From Chitinophagaceae bacterium UBA3961 (lineage in GTDB: Bacteria > Bacteroidota > Bacteroidia > Chitinophagales > Chitinophagaceae), in assembly GCA_002385265.1 (NCBI GenBank), contig DGDD01000170.1, forward strand, positions 1 through 15,079: a stretch of 15,079 nucleotides of DNA, read 5' to 3'. The notes beneath the pieces were generated by a model, which saw only the letters and a list, made by a program, of their open reading frames with translations, made no database searches and was not told where the DNA came from. Both the position numbers and the translations under genes were made by a program. Numbering within the stretch: the stretch's first letter is position 1; each line of letters starts with the position of its first letter. Below, piece by piece: positions 7,960 to 15,040 of this stretch.

Positions 7960-8703
7960 TTATGAACCAAATACTTTCTTCAAAATATCGGAAACTCGCG
8001 CTGCCGGATCCTTTCTTATTTTCTTTTCTTCTTCAGAAACTTGGAAGAACATACCATACAATGCTTTTTCGGTTACATATCCCGACAAATCGCTGTTTAC
8101 TTTTTTAAAAGTAGTTGGAAGCTTGTTATATGTATCAAATACTGTTTTCCAATACTTAGTTGCGTCTGTTTTTTGTAAGGCAGCATCAATTACAGGTTTA
8201 AATGCCGCTGTCAATGCCGGAGTAGTTTTACCTTTTAAGTAAGAAGTAGCGGCAGTATCAGCTCCTTTTAAAATCCCGAGAGCGTCTTGAATGCTCATTG
8301 TTTTGATAGCATCTACAAATATCGGAGCAGCTGATTTTGAAGCTTCTTCTGCTGCACGGTTCATTGAGAGAATTGCTTTATCAACCAAATCACCCATTCC
8401 TGCAGCTCTTAAGGTTGACTCAACTTTCTTGGCTTCAGGTGGCATCAAAACTTTGATAGTGGCATTCGCGAAAAAGCCGTCTAATGACGATAATTTGGTA
8501 GCACTGTTCTTTGCTCCAACAGATAATGCCTCCTTCAAACCCGATACAATTTCTTCTGTTGACAGCCCCGTAGTTCCTGAACCGGATTTAGGTAATACCG
8601 CTGTTGCTTTCTTCAATAGTTTTGAGCCGAGTTTAGTAGTATCTTTCTGAGCTTGTACATTCAATCCAACCAATAAGGTTAATGCGAGTAATAGTTTTTT
8701 CAT
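7960..8703 (-). CDS. Secreted DUF4197 family protein
   Basis: Protein of 247 residues with a clear signal peptide (MKKLLLALTLLVGLNVQAQ, cut near residue 19), so it acts in the periplasm or is attached to the envelope; there is no lipobox cysteine. The rest is a helical, lysine-rich domain that matches DUF4197: GLKEALSVGAKNS near 56, IKVLMPPEAKK near 83, AILSMNRAAEEA near 109, SIQDALGIL and the near C-terminal EKALYGMFF and EEEKKIRKDPAAR stretches. The family has no assigned biochemical function and I see no catalytic motif. It is a single-gene unit, ended by its own terminator and transcribed away from the FKBP gene across a 172-base intergenic region in which I find no clear promoter for it. 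Confidence 0.92.
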   Translation of the reverse strand: MKKLLLALTLLVGLNVQAQKDTTKLGSKLLKKATAVLPKSGSGTTGLSTEEIVSGLKEALSVGAKNSATKLSSLDGFFANATIKVLMPPEAKKVESTLRAAGMGDLVDKAILSMNRAAEEASKSAAPIFVDAIKTMSIQDALGILKGADTAATSYLKGKTTPALTAAFKPVIDAALQKTDATKYWKTVFDTYNKLPTTFKKVNSDLSGYVTEKALYGMFFQVSEEEKKIRKDPAARVSDILKKVFGS

Positions 8704-8849
8704 ACAATAAGTTGATTCAATTATGACGCTAAAAAAAAGAAATATTTTGTTAAGAAGAACAAAAATGAGTCCAATTCAGACAAAATGATCAAAAATATAC
8801 TGAGCAAAAATTCGTTTAAGAGAACCGGCTTCTAAAAGGCTGATTTTCC

Positions 8850-8857
8850 TAACTTTA
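8850..8857 (+). promoter_or_regulatory. Possible -7 promoter box (TAACTTTA) for the FKBP gene
   Basis: This differs from TAnnTTTG only in the last base and lies 18 bases before the ATG at 8876. It is the best candidate in the divergent region; no TTG is found at a matching distance. Confidence 0.3.
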
Positions 8858-8875
8858 CGTTTCAATTTAAAAAAC

Positions 8876-9586
8876 ATGCGTTTACTCACTACTATCTTAT
8901 TTTCTACGCTTTGTGCAGTAGCTGTAGCACAAACAAAAAAGCCTGCTGCAAAAGCTCCTGTAAAAAAGCCTGCAGCACCGGCCGTAACATTGAAAAACCA
9001 AGCTGATTCATTTAGTTATGCAATTGGACTTAGCATCGCTAATTTTTATAAAGAACAAGGGATTGGTGAAATCAATGGCGCTTTGGTTAGTAAAGCCATG
9101 GCGGATGCAAAAAATGGCAAATCAAAATTCGACGACAATGCAGTAAACATGATCATCATGGCGTACATGCAAGAAAAGAAGTCTGAAAAATCTGCAGAAA
9201 CTCGAAAGAAAAATGAAGCCTTTTTGGCGGAAAACAAGAAAAAAGAGGGCGTTGTCACAACAGCAAGCGGACTTCAATACCAGATTTTAAAACAAGGCGA
9301 CGGCCCAAAACCCGTATCTACCGATCGAGTAAAAGTTCATTATCATGGTACCTTAATTGACGGAACAGTGTTTGATTCTTCTGTGCAAAGAGGTGAACCT
9401 ATTACATTCGGTGTTACCGGTGTTATTCAAGGTTGGGTAGAAGCTTTACAGTTAATGCCTGTGGGGAGTAAGTGGAGGCTTTTCGTACCCTCTTACTTAG
9501 CTTATGGCGATAATGACATGGGGCCTACCATTAAAGCAGGTTCTGCTCTTATCTTCGAAGTTGAACTATTAGATATTGTTAAATAA
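8876..9586 (+). CDS. Secreted FKBP-type peptidyl-prolyl cis-trans isomerase (FkpA/Mip-like)
   Basis: Periplasmic folding helper of 236 residues that speeds cis-trans isomerisation of prolyl bonds. Residues 1-19 are a signal peptide (ending AVAVAQ), followed by a Lys/Ala/Pro-rich linker to about 37. Residues 40-125 match the helical N-terminal dimerisation domain of FkpA/Mip proteins (DSFSYAIGLSIANFYKEQG, then a lysine- and glutamate-rich helix ending in ENKKKEGV). The catalytic FKBP domain spans about 130-236, with the expected pocket residues Y156, F166-D167, V183-I184, W187, Y210 and F227. No key residue is missing. The gene stands alone and ends at a strong terminator shared with the convergent potassium channel gene. 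Confidence 0.95.
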   Translation: MRLLTTILFSTLCAVAVAQTKKPAAKAPVKKPAAPAVTLKNQADSFSYAIGLSIANFYKEQGIGEINGALVSKAMADAKNGKSKFDDNAVNMIIMAYMQEKKSEKSAETRKKNEAFLAENKKKEGVVTTASGLQYQILKQGDGPKPVSTDRVKVHYHGTLIDGTVFDSSVQRGEPITFGVTGVIQGWVEALQLMPVGSKWRLFVPSYLAYGDNDMGPTIKAGSALIFEVELLDIVK

Positions 9587-9593
9587 GTAATGA

Positions 9594-9627
9594 AACAAAA
9601 AATCCCGCTCTTGCGGGATTTTTTGTT
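9594..9627. terminator. Bidirectional intrinsic terminator, 15-bp perfect stem
   Basis: AACAAAAAATCCCGC and GCGGGATTTTTTGTT pair perfectly around a TCTT loop, with A's on the left and T's on the right. It ends the FKBP transcript on the plus strand and the potassium channel transcript on the minus strand. Its right arm includes the first two bases of the channel gene's stop codon. Confidence 0.93.
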
Positions 9628-10630
9628 ATAAGTTCATTTTCATGTGTTCGATCTGGTGCTTTGTTCCCAGCACTATCACTTTCATCCCTTTTCCTACTAC
9701 CACATCTTGCGGTGGGTTGATCAAAAAGTTCCCATCCACATCTTTTAGGCCAATACAATTAACTCCGGTTTTCTTCCAATTCATAATTTCATGCAACGAC
9801 TTGCCTCTGATCTCAACTGGTAATTGATCATAGTTCACCGATTCAATGTGAATCGACTCCCCACCTTCTCCCGATAGATAATCAATGAATTCAATAACAT
9901 CTGGCTTTGATACTAATGTGGCCATATGGGTGCCACCAATTTTATCGGGCATGATTACACTGTTAGCGCCGGCTTTGATCAGTTTGGGATGCGTATTACT
10001 ATCACTGGCTCTGCTGATGATTTGAATTGCCGGGTTCAAAGAGCGTGCTGATAAAACAATAAAAACGTTGTGCGCGTCAACCGGAAGCGTTGTGATCAAT
10101 GCTTTGGCTTTCGAAATGCCGGCCCTTCTCAACAAATCATCATCCGTACCATCACCTTGCAATAGCAGTAAATCGGGCTCTTCAATCGCGATACGCTCAA
10201 TAATGCTGGGATTGTTTTCAACTACTACAAATTTTTCACCATGAAAACCAAGCGTTCTCGCTGCTTGTTGGCCATTTCTACCATAACCACAAATAATAAT
10301 GTGATGTTGGAGCCCCTCTATTGCTTTCATAATTCTTCTGGTTTTAAAATACTGATTGATTTCACCGCTAATGATGTATTGCGTAATACGGGTTAATGCA
10401 AATGCAAACGAACCCCAACTAAAAATCAATAAGAAAATGGTGAATATTCGACCATTATCGGTGAGTGGTCTTACTTCTGTAAAACCGGCTGTTGTTACCG
10501 AAATGGTTGTCATGTAAATCGCCTCAATAAAATTGAATTTCTCAATCCACATATAGCCAACAATACCAATGATAATAATGGCATGCAGGATAAATATGGG
10601 TTGAAGTAATTTCCAAGCGGCTTTATTCAC
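9626..10630 (-). CDS. Two-helix potassium channel with RCK (TrkA-N/TrkA-C) domain
   Basis: Inner-membrane ion channel of 334 residues with the MthK-like plan. TM1 lies at about 10-29, a pore loop at 35-53 and TM2 at about 60-84. An RCK_N domain follows from about 109, with dinucleotide-binding GYGRNG (115-120) and acidic E138. A TrkA-C-like ligand domain occupies about 250-334. The position that is TVGYG in most potassium channels reads TAGFT here (47-51), so the second filter glycine is a threonine. Potassium transport is therefore likely by homology but not certain. The start is GTG at 10628-10630: an in-frame TGA lies two codons upstream and the next Met (27) would remove TM1. The stop codon overlaps the shared terminator. 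The gene appears to be a single unit; the RCK domain implies gating by a bound nucleotide or ion. Confidence 0.88.
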   Translation of the reverse strand: MNKAAWKLLQPIFILHAIIIIGIVGYMWIEKFNFIEAIYMTTISVTTAGFTEVRPLTDNGRIFTIFLLIFSWGSFAFALTRITQYIISGEINQYFKTRRIMKAIEGLQHHIIICGYGRNGQQAARTLGFHGEKFVVVENNPSIIERIAIEEPDLLLLQGDGTDDDLLRRAGISKAKALITTLPVDAHNVFIVLSARSLNPAIQIISRASDSNTHPKLIKAGANSVIMPDKIGGTHMATLVSKPDVIEFIDYLSGEGGESIHIESVNYDQLPVEIRGKSLHEIMNWKKTGVNCIGLKDVDGNFLINPPQDVVVGKGMKVIVLGTKHQIEHMKMNL

Positions 10631-10687
10631 AGTTCAATTTTGCAAGTAAATTAGTTAAAAACAGGGGCTTAAAAAAAGAAAGGGGGA

Positions 10688-10717
10688 AAAAAGAACAGCC
10701 CCATCAAAAGATGAGGC
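10688..10717 (-). terminator. Probable intrinsic terminator of the SPFH gene
   Basis: Read on the minus strand, GCCTCATC and GATGGGGC pair (seven Watson-Crick pairs and one T-G wobble) around a TTTT loop, followed by TGTTC and a run of six T's. It starts 39 bases after the SPFH stop codon. The 125-base gap around it (10631-10755) holds no gene. Confidence 0.7.
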
Positions 10718-10755
10718 CGTAGCTTTTATGATAAGGTTTGATTCAAAGACGGGGA

Positions 10756-12681
10756 TTAAGAAGGCGTGTGTCCCCCCTCTTCCTTTTTAGGGTGTTTCAA
10801 CTGTTCTAACAATTGAAGACCCAATAGTCCGCTAATAGAGCCGTTTGCTGCGTCACCCCCTCCACCGATTAAGATGTCAGGCATGATCTTCACTTTGTCT
10901 TTTGCGATAGACTCCATTACTTTCAATTGGGTAAAGTTGGAACCACCCATCGCTTCTACACTCAATCGATACGATTCCGCGTTCGATTTACCAATCGCCA
11001 AGATTTTTTCCGCTTCCGCATTACCGGTCAAAGTAATTTTCTCAGCTTCCGCTTTAGCCAACCATTCAGTTCTTTCCGCCTCTGCTTTTGCCAATTGACG
11101 TACCTTTTCCGCCTCACCACTTGCTAACAGTTTCAAACGATCGGCATCGGCATTCGCCTGGATGCGCACCCCGTTCGCGTCACCGGTGGCTTTTTTCACA
11201 GAAGCATCAGCGATGCGTTCAGCGATCAATACACCTTGATCCGCTTTTACGATCTCTTTTTGAATCTCAGCGATAGCCGTTTCTTTTTCCAAAGCCTGAC
11301 GGGTTTCCTGAGCCTTCATCTGTGTTTCATAAGTTACTTTCTGTTCTTCCGCCAACTTACGATCCGTCAATGTTTTCATCAAACTTTCCGGAGGCACGAT
11401 GTCACCGATCAAGGTGTCTACACCATATACGTTGTACTGTTCCAATACTCTTCCGATATGACTTCTAGCCGATTCTTGACGTTCTTTACGACTCTTCAAG
11501 AAGTCGATCATTTCCGCATCCTGCGCACTGTTACGGAAATAGTTACCAATGGTTGGTTCCAATACTTGCGTAACTAGGTTTGCCATATTACCGAATCGCG
11601 CGATCACCTTCGGTGCTTCCGTAGTTGGAATGTGAATGATCTGCGATACGTCGAGGTTGAAAGTAAAACCGTCGCGGCTACGTACTGTAATAGTCGACAA
11701 GTTCTTATCCAACTGATGCGATTCACTTCTCGCACTTGCCCAGTTCAAAACGAGGTTGGTAGTAGGAACCAATTCTACTTTCATGATATATGGGTTGATC
11801 GGATATTTCCCGGGTCCTAAAGCTTCAGCCCAAACACCTTTCTGGCCTCTTGTAACAATGTTACCGTGTTTAAACTCGGCACCGGATGTATCAATACCTT
11901 CAGGTCCAACATATGAGATAACGACCCCAACATGACCGATTGGAATCTCAGTCATTCGAACCATTTCTACTTTAGCAAACCAAGGGTTCAAGAAATAAGA
12001 ACCTGCTAGGATCACTTGTTCTTGCAAACCTTTGTAACCACCACTGGCTAAGAAAGTGTCCACATCCTGGAACTTATTATGGGCATCAATTACACGTCCG
12101 GCAATTTGTCCTTCTTCCAAAGGCTTACCTTCCAATGTGGTAACAATACCCACTGCATTTTCAGGTATATTGGTCATATCAACAATTTCCAATTCAAACA
12201 AATGGGTGTTGATACGGTACGAACCCGGAGGTATGATACCGGTTTGACGACCTTTGGCACCTCCATTTCTTAAGAATGCTTCTGCATCTTGGAACGAGTC
12301 GCAATCCACTTTACGCGCAAGGATCAGCCCTGTTTTTAATTCAGAACCGTCTTTCGCCAATAACAAACCAATTTTTCCGGTTGGGATTACAGTGAAGGGC
12401 TGGAAATTGATTTCATACTGCCAGATCCACTTCCAGAAATACACACCCGGAGGCAAGGTTTGGGCTTGGAAGCCCGCTTCACCTGAAGTTGCGATGATGC
12501 GACCTTCCGGCAATTCTTGTTTACCAAATAAGACGAACTTTTTTGTTACCAGACCAATTCGGTCTTCGGGAACAATTACAAGTCCAAAGAATACGCGCAA
12601 TATGAACTTATAAAAAAGCAAAGCGAGCAACGGTACTCCAATTACGAGTATCCAATAGAGAACATTTGATTCAGATTCCAT
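10756..12681 (-). CDS. Large membrane-anchored SPFH/band 7 (flotillin-like) protein with four N-terminal repeats
   Basis: Protein of 641 residues, longer than typical stomatin or flotillin. One membrane helix lies at about 8-36. Four related repeats of 60-75 residues follow (38-98, 99-171, 172-245, 246-309); units 2-4 each begin IPxxxxG and units 1-4 carry a P/A/G-G-x-Y turn near the end, with units 2 and 3 also sharing FQD...FL..GG.KG.Q. The SPFH/band 7 domain spans roughly 310-450 (NLSTITVRSRDGFTFNLDVS near 327; LKSRKERQESARS near 395). From 440 to 570 there is an Ala/Glu-rich coiled coil with an 11-residue period, as in flotillins. A short Gly-rich segment precedes the hydrophilic C-terminus. 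SPFH proteins assemble into large ring- or cage-like membrane oligomers; the substrate or partner is unknown. No NfeD-like partner gene adjoins it, and it is flanked by non-coding DNA on both sides. Confidence 0.9.
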   Translation of the reverse strand: MESESNVLYWILVIGVPLLALLFYKFILRVFFGLVIVPEDRIGLVTKKFVLFGKQELPEGRIIATSGEAGFQAQTLPPGVYFWKWIWQYEINFQPFTVIPTGKIGLLLAKDGSELKTGLILARKVDCDSFQDAEAFLRNGGAKGRQTGIIPPGSYRINTHLFELEIVDMTNIPENAVGIVTTLEGKPLEEGQIAGRVIDAHNKFQDVDTFLASGGYKGLQEQVILAGSYFLNPWFAKVEMVRMTEIPIGHVGVVISYVGPEGIDTSGAEFKHGNIVTRGQKGVWAEALGPGKYPINPYIMKVELVPTTNLVLNWASARSESHQLDKNLSTITVRSRDGFTFNLDVSQIIHIPTTEAPKVIARFGNMANLVTQVLEPTIGNYFRNSAQDAEMIDFLKSRKERQESARSHIGRVLEQYNVYGVDTLIGDIVPPESLMKTLTDRKLAEEQKVTYETQMKAQETRQALEKETAIAEIQKEIVKADQGVLIAERIADASVKKATGDANGVRIQANADADRLKLLASGEAEKVRQLAKAEAERTEWLAKAEAEKITLTGNAEAEKILAIGKSNAESYRLSVEAMGGSNFTQLKVMESIAKDKVKIMPDILIGGGGDAANGSISGLLGLQLLEQLKHPKKEEGGHTPS

Positions 12682-12728
12682 TTTGATTTTGGTTTATGGT
12701 TATAGATGTATAAAAAGATTAGTACTGT

Positions 12729-12756
12729 CCGTTATGTTTATATATTAAACATACGG
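12729..12756. repeat. AT-rich near-palindrome upstream of the SPFH gene
   Basis: Arms TATGTTTA and TAAACATA pair perfectly around a TATAT centre. The outer CCGT and CGG also pair if one extra T in the left arm is looped out. It lies 48-75 bases before the SPFH start codon, where an operator or dyad-binding site could be; a chance AT-rich dyad is the alternative. Confidence 0.5.
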
Positions 12757-12884
12757 ATAGGTTACCGTAATTCGGTTTAACGGGGCAATAAGTTATCAAC
12801 CACCGTTGGGCAGAACTAGTATTGCTAAATACGGGGAGGAGAAGTATTGTAAATCGTAAACCTGATTAGGTCTTGATTAGAAGT

Positions 12885-12900
12885 GCACCATTGTTGGTGC
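12885..12900. other. Small perfect hairpin (GCACCA-TTGT-TGGTGC)
   Basis: A six-base-pair GC-rich stem with a four-base loop. No T-run follows on either strand, so it is not a standard terminator. No role can be assigned. Confidence 0.35.
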
Positions 12901-12979
12901 GTATGATGGTCAGATTCCATAAAGGAAATAATTGAAGACCAAAGATAGGAATTCGCCGATATCCGCAAAATAAATCAGT

Positions 12980-13002
12980 GACGACCGGTAGTACCTGTCG
13001 TC
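12980..13002 (-). terminator. Possible weak terminator of the DUF4139 gene
   Basis: GACGAC pairs with GTCGTC, continuing after one mismatch with GGT/ACC around a three-base loop, directly after the DUF4139 stop codon on the minus strand. The following bases are ACTGATTTATTTT, a broken T-run, so termination would be weaker than at the other sites here. Confidence 0.45.
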
Positions 13003-13005
13003 CTT

Positions 13006-14757
13006 TTATAGCGCAACTTGTTGATTCTTAGGATGTTTCACCATGTACGAAATTCTAACGGTAACGGAGGTCCCAGCGGCTAAACTCAAATTCCACTTTA
13101 GCAATCCCGACTCTTTGTCGTAATCTGCATTAGAAACTTGAATGGCTTCAACTTGAATCTCATCAATAACGGAAACGGGTATTCGATCATTCAATTCCAA
13201 TTGAATAGTTTTGCTCTTGTTGTTTTTTATTTGATACTCGTATGTGATTGTTCTCTTCTTTGAATTACCAATAAATGAAGTACTGGAATACTCTTTGATC
13301 ATTTTCTTTTCGATTACGATAGTAGGATCTACTCCCAAGCTTAAATTCAAACTATCATTTACAATAAAATTATTCAAAGGTGTTTTCCCCATATAAGTTC
13401 CGTCATATACCAAACTAGCCAAACCCGGAAGTAAATTGTAAGAATTGAAATCTGTAACAGATGCCACAAGGTAGGTTTCTAAAGACTCGTAAGGAACCGC
13501 AGTATACTTGTAATTAACAGGTAAAGAGAGCTCTTCCAATTTGAATTGTTGTTCATCTTGGTCACTCAAAACGGTAGAATTGCCATTCAAGTGAAATACA
13601 GCGGCAACTGCCGATTGCTCCCACACACCATTTACAAGTTTAGAGCCTGCGGTGGTAATCAATACTGCGCCATTGGCTGCCCTACTACCATAAATGGAAC
13701 TGGCTGCGTTTTCTTTTAGTACATCAACCTTTACTACTTGATTGGGATTCAAATGATCGATTGACGATACCACCACACCATCAACCACATACAAAGGTGG
13801 GTTAGAAGAGTTGAAAGAGCCGATACCGCGCAACTTTACTTCGGTTGAGTTTCCAGGCAATGCATATCCACTCGAAATTGCAACACCTGCTACTCTACCA
13901 CTCAAAGCTCCTGTAATATCTTGTTTCGGTTTGTAGTAAGAAAGCATCCAAGGATGCGGAGTGGGCGCTTGATTAAAACTTAGCCCCATGGCCGTTGATA
14001 TGCTAAGTTTTACATTCTTCCAATCGAAACCTGAAGATTGAAACAATCGAGCCTGATAGTGCATTAACAAAGCACTATCGGTTCCATTGGCTTTTACTTC
14101 ATAAGACGGAACCCAGCTTGCAAGTTTAGTAAAATAGGAAAGCGTCAATTGTTGTGTGGTTGCCTCGTTAGCATCAATTGAAAAAATCAATTTTCCCAAT
14201 CCTTTTTTAATAGCTCCTTCCCCTTCTTTTGCTTCCTCTAGAAGGGTTGTCTTTTTATCCGACCAATAGGTTCCTCTCGCTTTCCAATAAGCCAGTTCCA
14301 ACTCTAAATCGAGTAATTTGGAACGATGTAAATTCATCCACAAGTTGAGCTCCGCCGTAGTAACTTGCTGCCCACTTAGAGGTTTATTCTCTTTTAAAAT
14401 ATCTAATTGTTCGCGAATTACACGACTCATGATGGCAGTATAGGCCAATGAGTCTTCAATCTTTTTTAATTGTAAAGGGTTGGGACTTGCCTCTTTCAAA
14501 GTTTCTTTTAAGAAACGAACCGACTTAATTGAGACCGACTTTGGCAGGCTCAGTTTCACAGAAGCTTCTTCCAATTCATTACTCAATCCGGTGATAACAA
14601 TGGTTTGATCTCCCTTTTTGATTGGTGCATTCATTTTGTGTTCCAGCACTGCTCCCGCTTGGTATACGATTACCGATTCCAAGCTTGCCGTTAGTCGAGT
14701 TGTATCGGCTGGTGTGGCCAAATGGAGCGCTCCTGCCAGTAGTAATGATACCGTCAT
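13006..14757 (-). CDS. DUF4139/MuiA-like secreted protein with an inserted SusC-type plug sequence
   Basis: Protein of 583 residues with a short, uncharged signal-like N-terminus (cut perhaps near residue 17). Residues 25-85 match the DUF4140 N-terminal domain (VIVYQAGAVLEHKM, then VITGLSNELEEASVKL). A helical region rich in Leu, Glu and Lys follows to about 190. DUF4139 begins near 205 (LSYFTKLASWVPSYEV) and resumes from about 412 to 572 (TDFNSYNLLPGLASLVYDGTYMG near 435). Between them, at 283-370, lies a stretch that reads like the plug of SusC/RagA outer-membrane receptors: GALSGRVAGVAI, LRGIGSF, PLYVVDG, VDVLKENAASSIYGSRAANG and AVLITT. No beta-barrel follows, so it is not a TonB receptor. 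MuiA-family function is unproven beyond a link to mucoidy in the literature. The ATG at 14757 is the only in-frame start found before the domain; it is a single-gene unit. Confidence 0.88.
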   Translation of the reverse strand: MTVSLLLAGALHLATPADTTRLTASLESVIVYQAGAVLEHKMNAPIKKGDQTIVITGLSNELEEASVKLSLPKSVSIKSVRFLKETLKEASPNPLQLKKIEDSLAYTAIMSRVIREQLDILKENKPLSGQQVTTAELNLWMNLHRSKLLDLELELAYWKARGTYWSDKKTTLLEEAKEGEGAIKKGLGKLIFSIDANEATTQQLTLSYFTKLASWVPSYEVKANGTDSALLMHYQARLFQSSGFDWKNVKLSISTAMGLSFNQAPTPHPWMLSYYKPKQDITGALSGRVAGVAISSGYALPGNSTEVKLRGIGSFNSSNPPLYVVDGVVVSSIDHLNPNQVVKVDVLKENAASSIYGSRAANGAVLITTAGSKLVNGVWEQSAVAAVFHLNGNSTVLSDQDEQQFKLEELSLPVNYKYTAVPYESLETYLVASVTDFNSYNLLPGLASLVYDGTYMGKTPLNNFIVNDSLNLSLGVDPTIVIEKKMIKEYSSTSFIGNSKKRTITYEYQIKNNKSKTIQLELNDRIPVSVIDEIQVEAIQVSNADYDKESGLLKWNLSLAAGTSVTVRISYMVKHPKNQQVAL

Positions 14758-14830
14758 ACAGTTATTTTGGAACTGGATGCAATGTGTGGGGGAATTACAT
14801 AAGGAGGGGGTGGGGATTTGGTGTTAGGTG

Positions 14831-14911
14831 TTAGGCTTTGGGCGTTAGGCTTTAGGTATTAGGCTTTAGGCGCTAGGCTTTGGGGGGTTAGGCTTTAGGT
14901 ATTAGGCTTTT
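14831..14911 (+). repeat. Six-copy tandem repeat, 14-base unit TTAGGCTTTRGGNN
   Basis: TTAGGCTTT or a one-base variant recurs at 14831, 14845, 14859, 14873 (CTAGGCTTT), 14888 and 14902, a period of 14 with one 15-base step. A partial related unit (GTTAGGT) precedes it at 14823. Copies differ in the last two or three bases. The plus strand is G-rich with many GG pairs. Confidence 0.85.
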
Positions 14912-14939
14912 TTTGACCACCGATTCACACAAATTATTA

Positions 14940-14955
14940 CAGATTCCCACAGATT
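14940..14955 (+). repeat. Short CAGATT repeat
   Basis: CAGATT occurs twice ten bases apart (14940-14945 and 14950-14955). A weaker relative, CGATTCACACAAATT, lies at 14921-14935. It resembles degenerate intergenic repeat debris; significance is low. Confidence 0.4.
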
Positions 14956-14992
14956 AGCCTCCGCTTTTCTATCAACCTGACTGCCGGCCGTT

Positions 14993-15026
14993 TAATTATT
15001 AATTATTACTTATTAATTATTAATTA
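14993..15026. repeat. AT-rich tandem array, 7-base unit TAATTAT, about five copies
   Basis: Units TAATTAT, TAATTAT, TACTTAT, TAATTAT and TAATTA run without gaps. The unit is close to self-complementary, so the array can also fold back on itself. Confidence 0.85.
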
Positions 15027-15040
15027 CCCAGGCTGCTTCA

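Larger units (their letters stand above)
12682..13005. other. Gene-free region between the SPFH and DUF4139 genes
   Basis: No ORF of note on either strand. It holds an AT-rich near-palindrome (12729-12756), an imperfect direct repeat based on AGTATTG-TAAAT-CG (12818-12833 and 12843-12856), a small hairpin (12885-12900) and a terminator-like hairpin next to the DUF4139 stop. The promoter of the SPFH gene must lie here but no clean TAnnTTTG box is seen. A small RNA cannot be excluded. Confidence 0.6.

Noticed and set aside
8291..8650. 119-codon plus-strand ORF
   Set aside because: It is fully antisense to the DUF4197 gene, which has a signal peptide and family motifs.
11236..12613. Plus-strand ORFs up to 119 codons
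   Set aside because: All are antisense to the SPFH gene, and their composition reflects its repeats.
13006..14757. TonB-dependent receptor annotation
   Set aside because: Only the plug signature is present; there is no barrel and the rest is DUF4140/DUF4139.
14618..14834. Two overlapping plus-strand ORFs of about 70 codons across the DUF4139 start
   Set aside because: They run from antisense of the signal peptide into the repeat region, with no recognisable domain.
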